This document shows positions 61,801 to 64,000 of a stretch of DNA of 64,000 bases, piece after piece (position 1 is the first letter of the stretch; each line of letters begins with the position of its first letter). The notes under the pieces were generated by a model, which searched no databases, was not told where the DNA came from, and was given only the letters and a program-made list of their open reading frames with translations. The position numbers were made by a program, and so were the translations under genes. The stretch comes from Metopolophium dirhodum (Eukaryota; Arthropoda; Insecta; Hemiptera; Aphididae), in contig NC_083567.1 in NCBI RefSeq assembly GCF_019925205.1, positions 24,242,001-24,306,000 on the forward strand, written 5' to 3'.

Positions 61801-62038
61801 CTATACAGTCACGTAAATAATACGAAGATAATAATATTATATCGTACTTGGGCGCAGTCTTGACGACGCGCTACGACCGATTTCATCCCACCCAGTCAGT
61901 CGTTCAGATTGGTGTGGTGGAATGAAAAGATCGGTAATAGATCTATAATAGTAAGATTTATTTTTTAGATTTTAATTTGAAGTTACAAATTATTTAAACC
62001 ATATGGTTAAAGCTGCTAGAACTAGAAGTTCTAATTTA
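61801..62038. other. Mixed-composition DNA, possible interior of truncated hAT
   Basis: The GC-richer stretch at 61855-61945 may be the interior of the truncated element that begins at 61769. No open frame is supported. Confidence 0.3.
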
Positions 62039-62520
62039 AAAAAGTGGATGTCACTCTGCTGTTCAGTAGGTTATAAGTGGGTCACAGTAATGGATGGTGT
62101 TACATTTGAATTCAATTATATAATATCATTGTATAAGAAAAATGATTCTGAGCGGAGACGGTTTATCAGTCTGGATATTTAATATTGTTATTATTTATTA
62201 TAGCCTATAAGTTAAATTGATATTTTAATATTATTATAATTTTTATTCGTTTCTATGGTGATAAACAAAGCGTTAGAAATTAAAATCCCATTTTTAGCGA
62301 TTTTTCGTAATTTGTCGGTAGTTTTTCCCATGATATTAAATAACTATTGAGAAAATCGAAAAATGACCTTTTTAAAGTATCATCTTGATCCAATTTTCCA
62401 AAAGATAAGGTACCAAACTCCTACTGGTAGAAATTTTGTATACAGGATAAAAAATAAAAAATAAAAATGATAAACACCATTGTAAAACCACCAACTTCCT
62501 CGCTCCGCTCAGAATCTAAA
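62039..62520 (+). mobile_element. Dispersed repeat, ATTCTGAGCGGAG family, copy 2
   Basis: ATTCTGAGCGGAG at 62145-62157 and CTCCGCTCAGAAT at 62503-62515 form inverted 13-bp words. The homology with the reverse complement of 38456-38893 starts further left, at about 62039 (GTGGATGTCACTCTGCTG). Shared inner words include GACGGTTTATCAGTCTGGAT, GATAAACAAAGCGTTAGAAA, TTTTTCGTAATTTGTCGGTA and ACACCATTGTAAAAC. It is noncoding and is the best preserved copy in the window. Confidence 0.75.
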
Positions 62521-63050
62521 ATGCGAAATAATATTATTTAACCGAGTTCAAACTTGTTGATGATTGCATAATTCAATGGTGGTATTTCAATGGCATATAA
62601 TATGTTTAAAACGCATATTACTCTTATTATGATTTAAGTGCATCATACCTTTTAACATTTCTTAACGCATTACCTATATCCCTACTCCTGTCCGGTAATA
62701 TTATAGCATCGCTGTCCGGATTAGTACCTATATATTATGTACGTTTGACCACCAAGAGTAAATAATCCACGGATTACACAGCTCCAGGATAACCGCAGCA
62801 CGTCCCGAGGGGGCTGCTGCAAAGAATGGCGATCGCCAGTCTATTCCTGTACATCGTTTTGGGAATATACAATTCCTGGGCGGCTTGACGGCGAACCCAC
62901 TGTGGAAACAATAATATATCATTACGCTATTTAACGTTATAGCCTATAGGTGGATTGCGTCAAACGTTTTTCTTCATTGTATGCAGAGTAGTCGCGGTGT
63001 CTCGACGGTTTCACCATCGTCGTGCTTGTGCGCCTCCTGCTGAAACTTCA
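62521..63050. other. GC-richer patch, no gene recognised
   Basis: The part from about 62740 to 63050 is richer in G+C and CpG (for example CGTCCCGAGGGGGCTGCTGC). A 64-codon minus frame (62728-62922) is unrecognised. It is possibly regulatory or a remnant of an exon or element. Confidence 0.3.
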
Positions 63051-64000
63051 GAACTCACATAGCTATTTATACATAGGTATTTATATATGCTAAAATACTT
63101 ACTTGAATAACTGATGGAAATTATTAAATATTAATACTATTGTATTAATATTTAAATACTTAATCAAGAGTATATAATTTTTAAATTATCTACAAAAATT
63201 ACTTCTATAAAATAGCCTTTACCAAGATTTTTTAAGAAACAGAAAAACATTTTCTTTTTTAGTTTAGTCATTAAGCCGTTAAGGTAAACCCAAAATTACT
63301 TACTACTATTAATTATTAAATAGTACTAATTATAATTATTTCTCCTCTCCATTACGGTACCTAATAGTTATCCAAAACAATATTCCGAAGATTTCAATAA
63401 TAATAGGAACAATTATTGATAAAACAGTGCTCATACAATGCAAAAAGGTTATAGGAAATAAGTACACCGATAAAGAAATGGGAAAATATTTATAATATTA
63501 TTTAACATATTTAGATTATACAGAACGAGAGGAGTATTTAAACCATAGAGTAATAAGAATAATTCTTATAACTCCATGATTTAAACATTTAAACATACAG
63601 TGTTGAATTATTTTATTATTCTAGTAGATCTTATAAGTGTTAGGTATAGACAAACAATTATGTTAAGTCACTGATAGACAAACATTTCATAGTATATATT
63701 TGTGTATATATTATTATTGTTTTCTCGAATAATTAAGGGGAAAATGAGTTTTTGAAGTTTTTTTTTGATTTTAAAGAGGTCCAGCACAGTAAATAAAAAT
63801 GATAAATAAACGTTTATATTTTAAATATAATATGTAAGTACTAATTAAAAAACCAAAGTACTTATCAATGGTCATTATCGATGATATTTGTTGATGTTTA
63901 ATATACGAAATTATACATATACAAATGCTTTTGCATGAGATAGTACCAAGAAGACAATAGATATAGACTTATAGTGTATAGATAAGAAACCAAATTTTTA
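63051..64000. other. AT-rich DNA, nothing recognised
   Basis: AT-rich sequence to the end of the window, with no open frame or repeat that I can support. Confidence 0.55.

Noticed and set aside
1..64000. CRISPR array, operon, prophage or other prokaryote-like system
   Set aside because: No regularly spaced repeats, no compact gene clusters and no ribosome-binding context; composition and repeats are those of an animal genome.

Overview
This 64 kb window is AT-rich eukaryotic DNA with no complete, recognisable host protein-coding gene. The repeated TAGGTACC/ACCTACCT-type words, a short TTAGG array (the arthropod telomere word), jockey-like and RTE-like LINE remnants, and dispersed repeats carrying the word ATTCTGAGCGGAG all point to an insect. 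They look most like a hemipteran and probably an aphid. That assignment rests on pattern recognition, not on a search. The window is best read as a long intergenic stretch or very large intron that holds transposon remnants and a few islands of GC/CpG-richer sequence.

Left part (1-28300): a 5'-truncated jockey-like LINE end with an (AAT)n tail (about 2890-3569); a well-preserved tRNA-derived SINE with a 14-bp target-site duplication (4795-5114); two GC/CpG-richer islands (about 6490-7560 and 10350-11160), the first with a (GCC)n run and the second followed by an (AC)19 microsatellite; a possible SINE head near 23028; and a decayed LINE fragment at 26080-26560. Most of 11360-26000 is plain AT-rich DNA.

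Middle part (28300-45000): an island at 28320-29560; a very decayed LINE remnant at 34470-34800 followed by a plausible TATA + initiator + splice-donor arrangement; a diverged head-to-tail duplication of a 341/368-bp unit (35808-36516); a copy of the ATTCTGAGCGGAG family (38456-38893); and further islands at 42040-42440 and 44030-45010, the latter with (AT)n, perfect hairpins and the TTAGG-type repeat.

Right part (45000-64000): a 1.38-kb element with nearly perfect 33-bp terminal inverted repeats and at least ten copies of a GGACTTRGA word (46865-48246); more members of the ATTCTGAGCGGAG family (48884-49130, 49600-50157, 62039-62520); a LINE remnant with the RT FADD motif and an A-rich tail (51906-52991), with a hAT-type non-autonomous element about 30 bp downstream (53023-53388, 8-bp direct repeats); an RTE-like 3' end with an ATTACATT-rich tail (56789-57056); and a minus-strand coding remnant at 57373-57827 that contains a duplicated peptide module and one internal frameshift.

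No rRNA, functional tRNA, CRISPR array, operon or prokaryote-like system is seen. The least explained items are the 46865-48246 element, the duplicated coding remnant at 57373-57827 and the tandem unit at 35808-36516.
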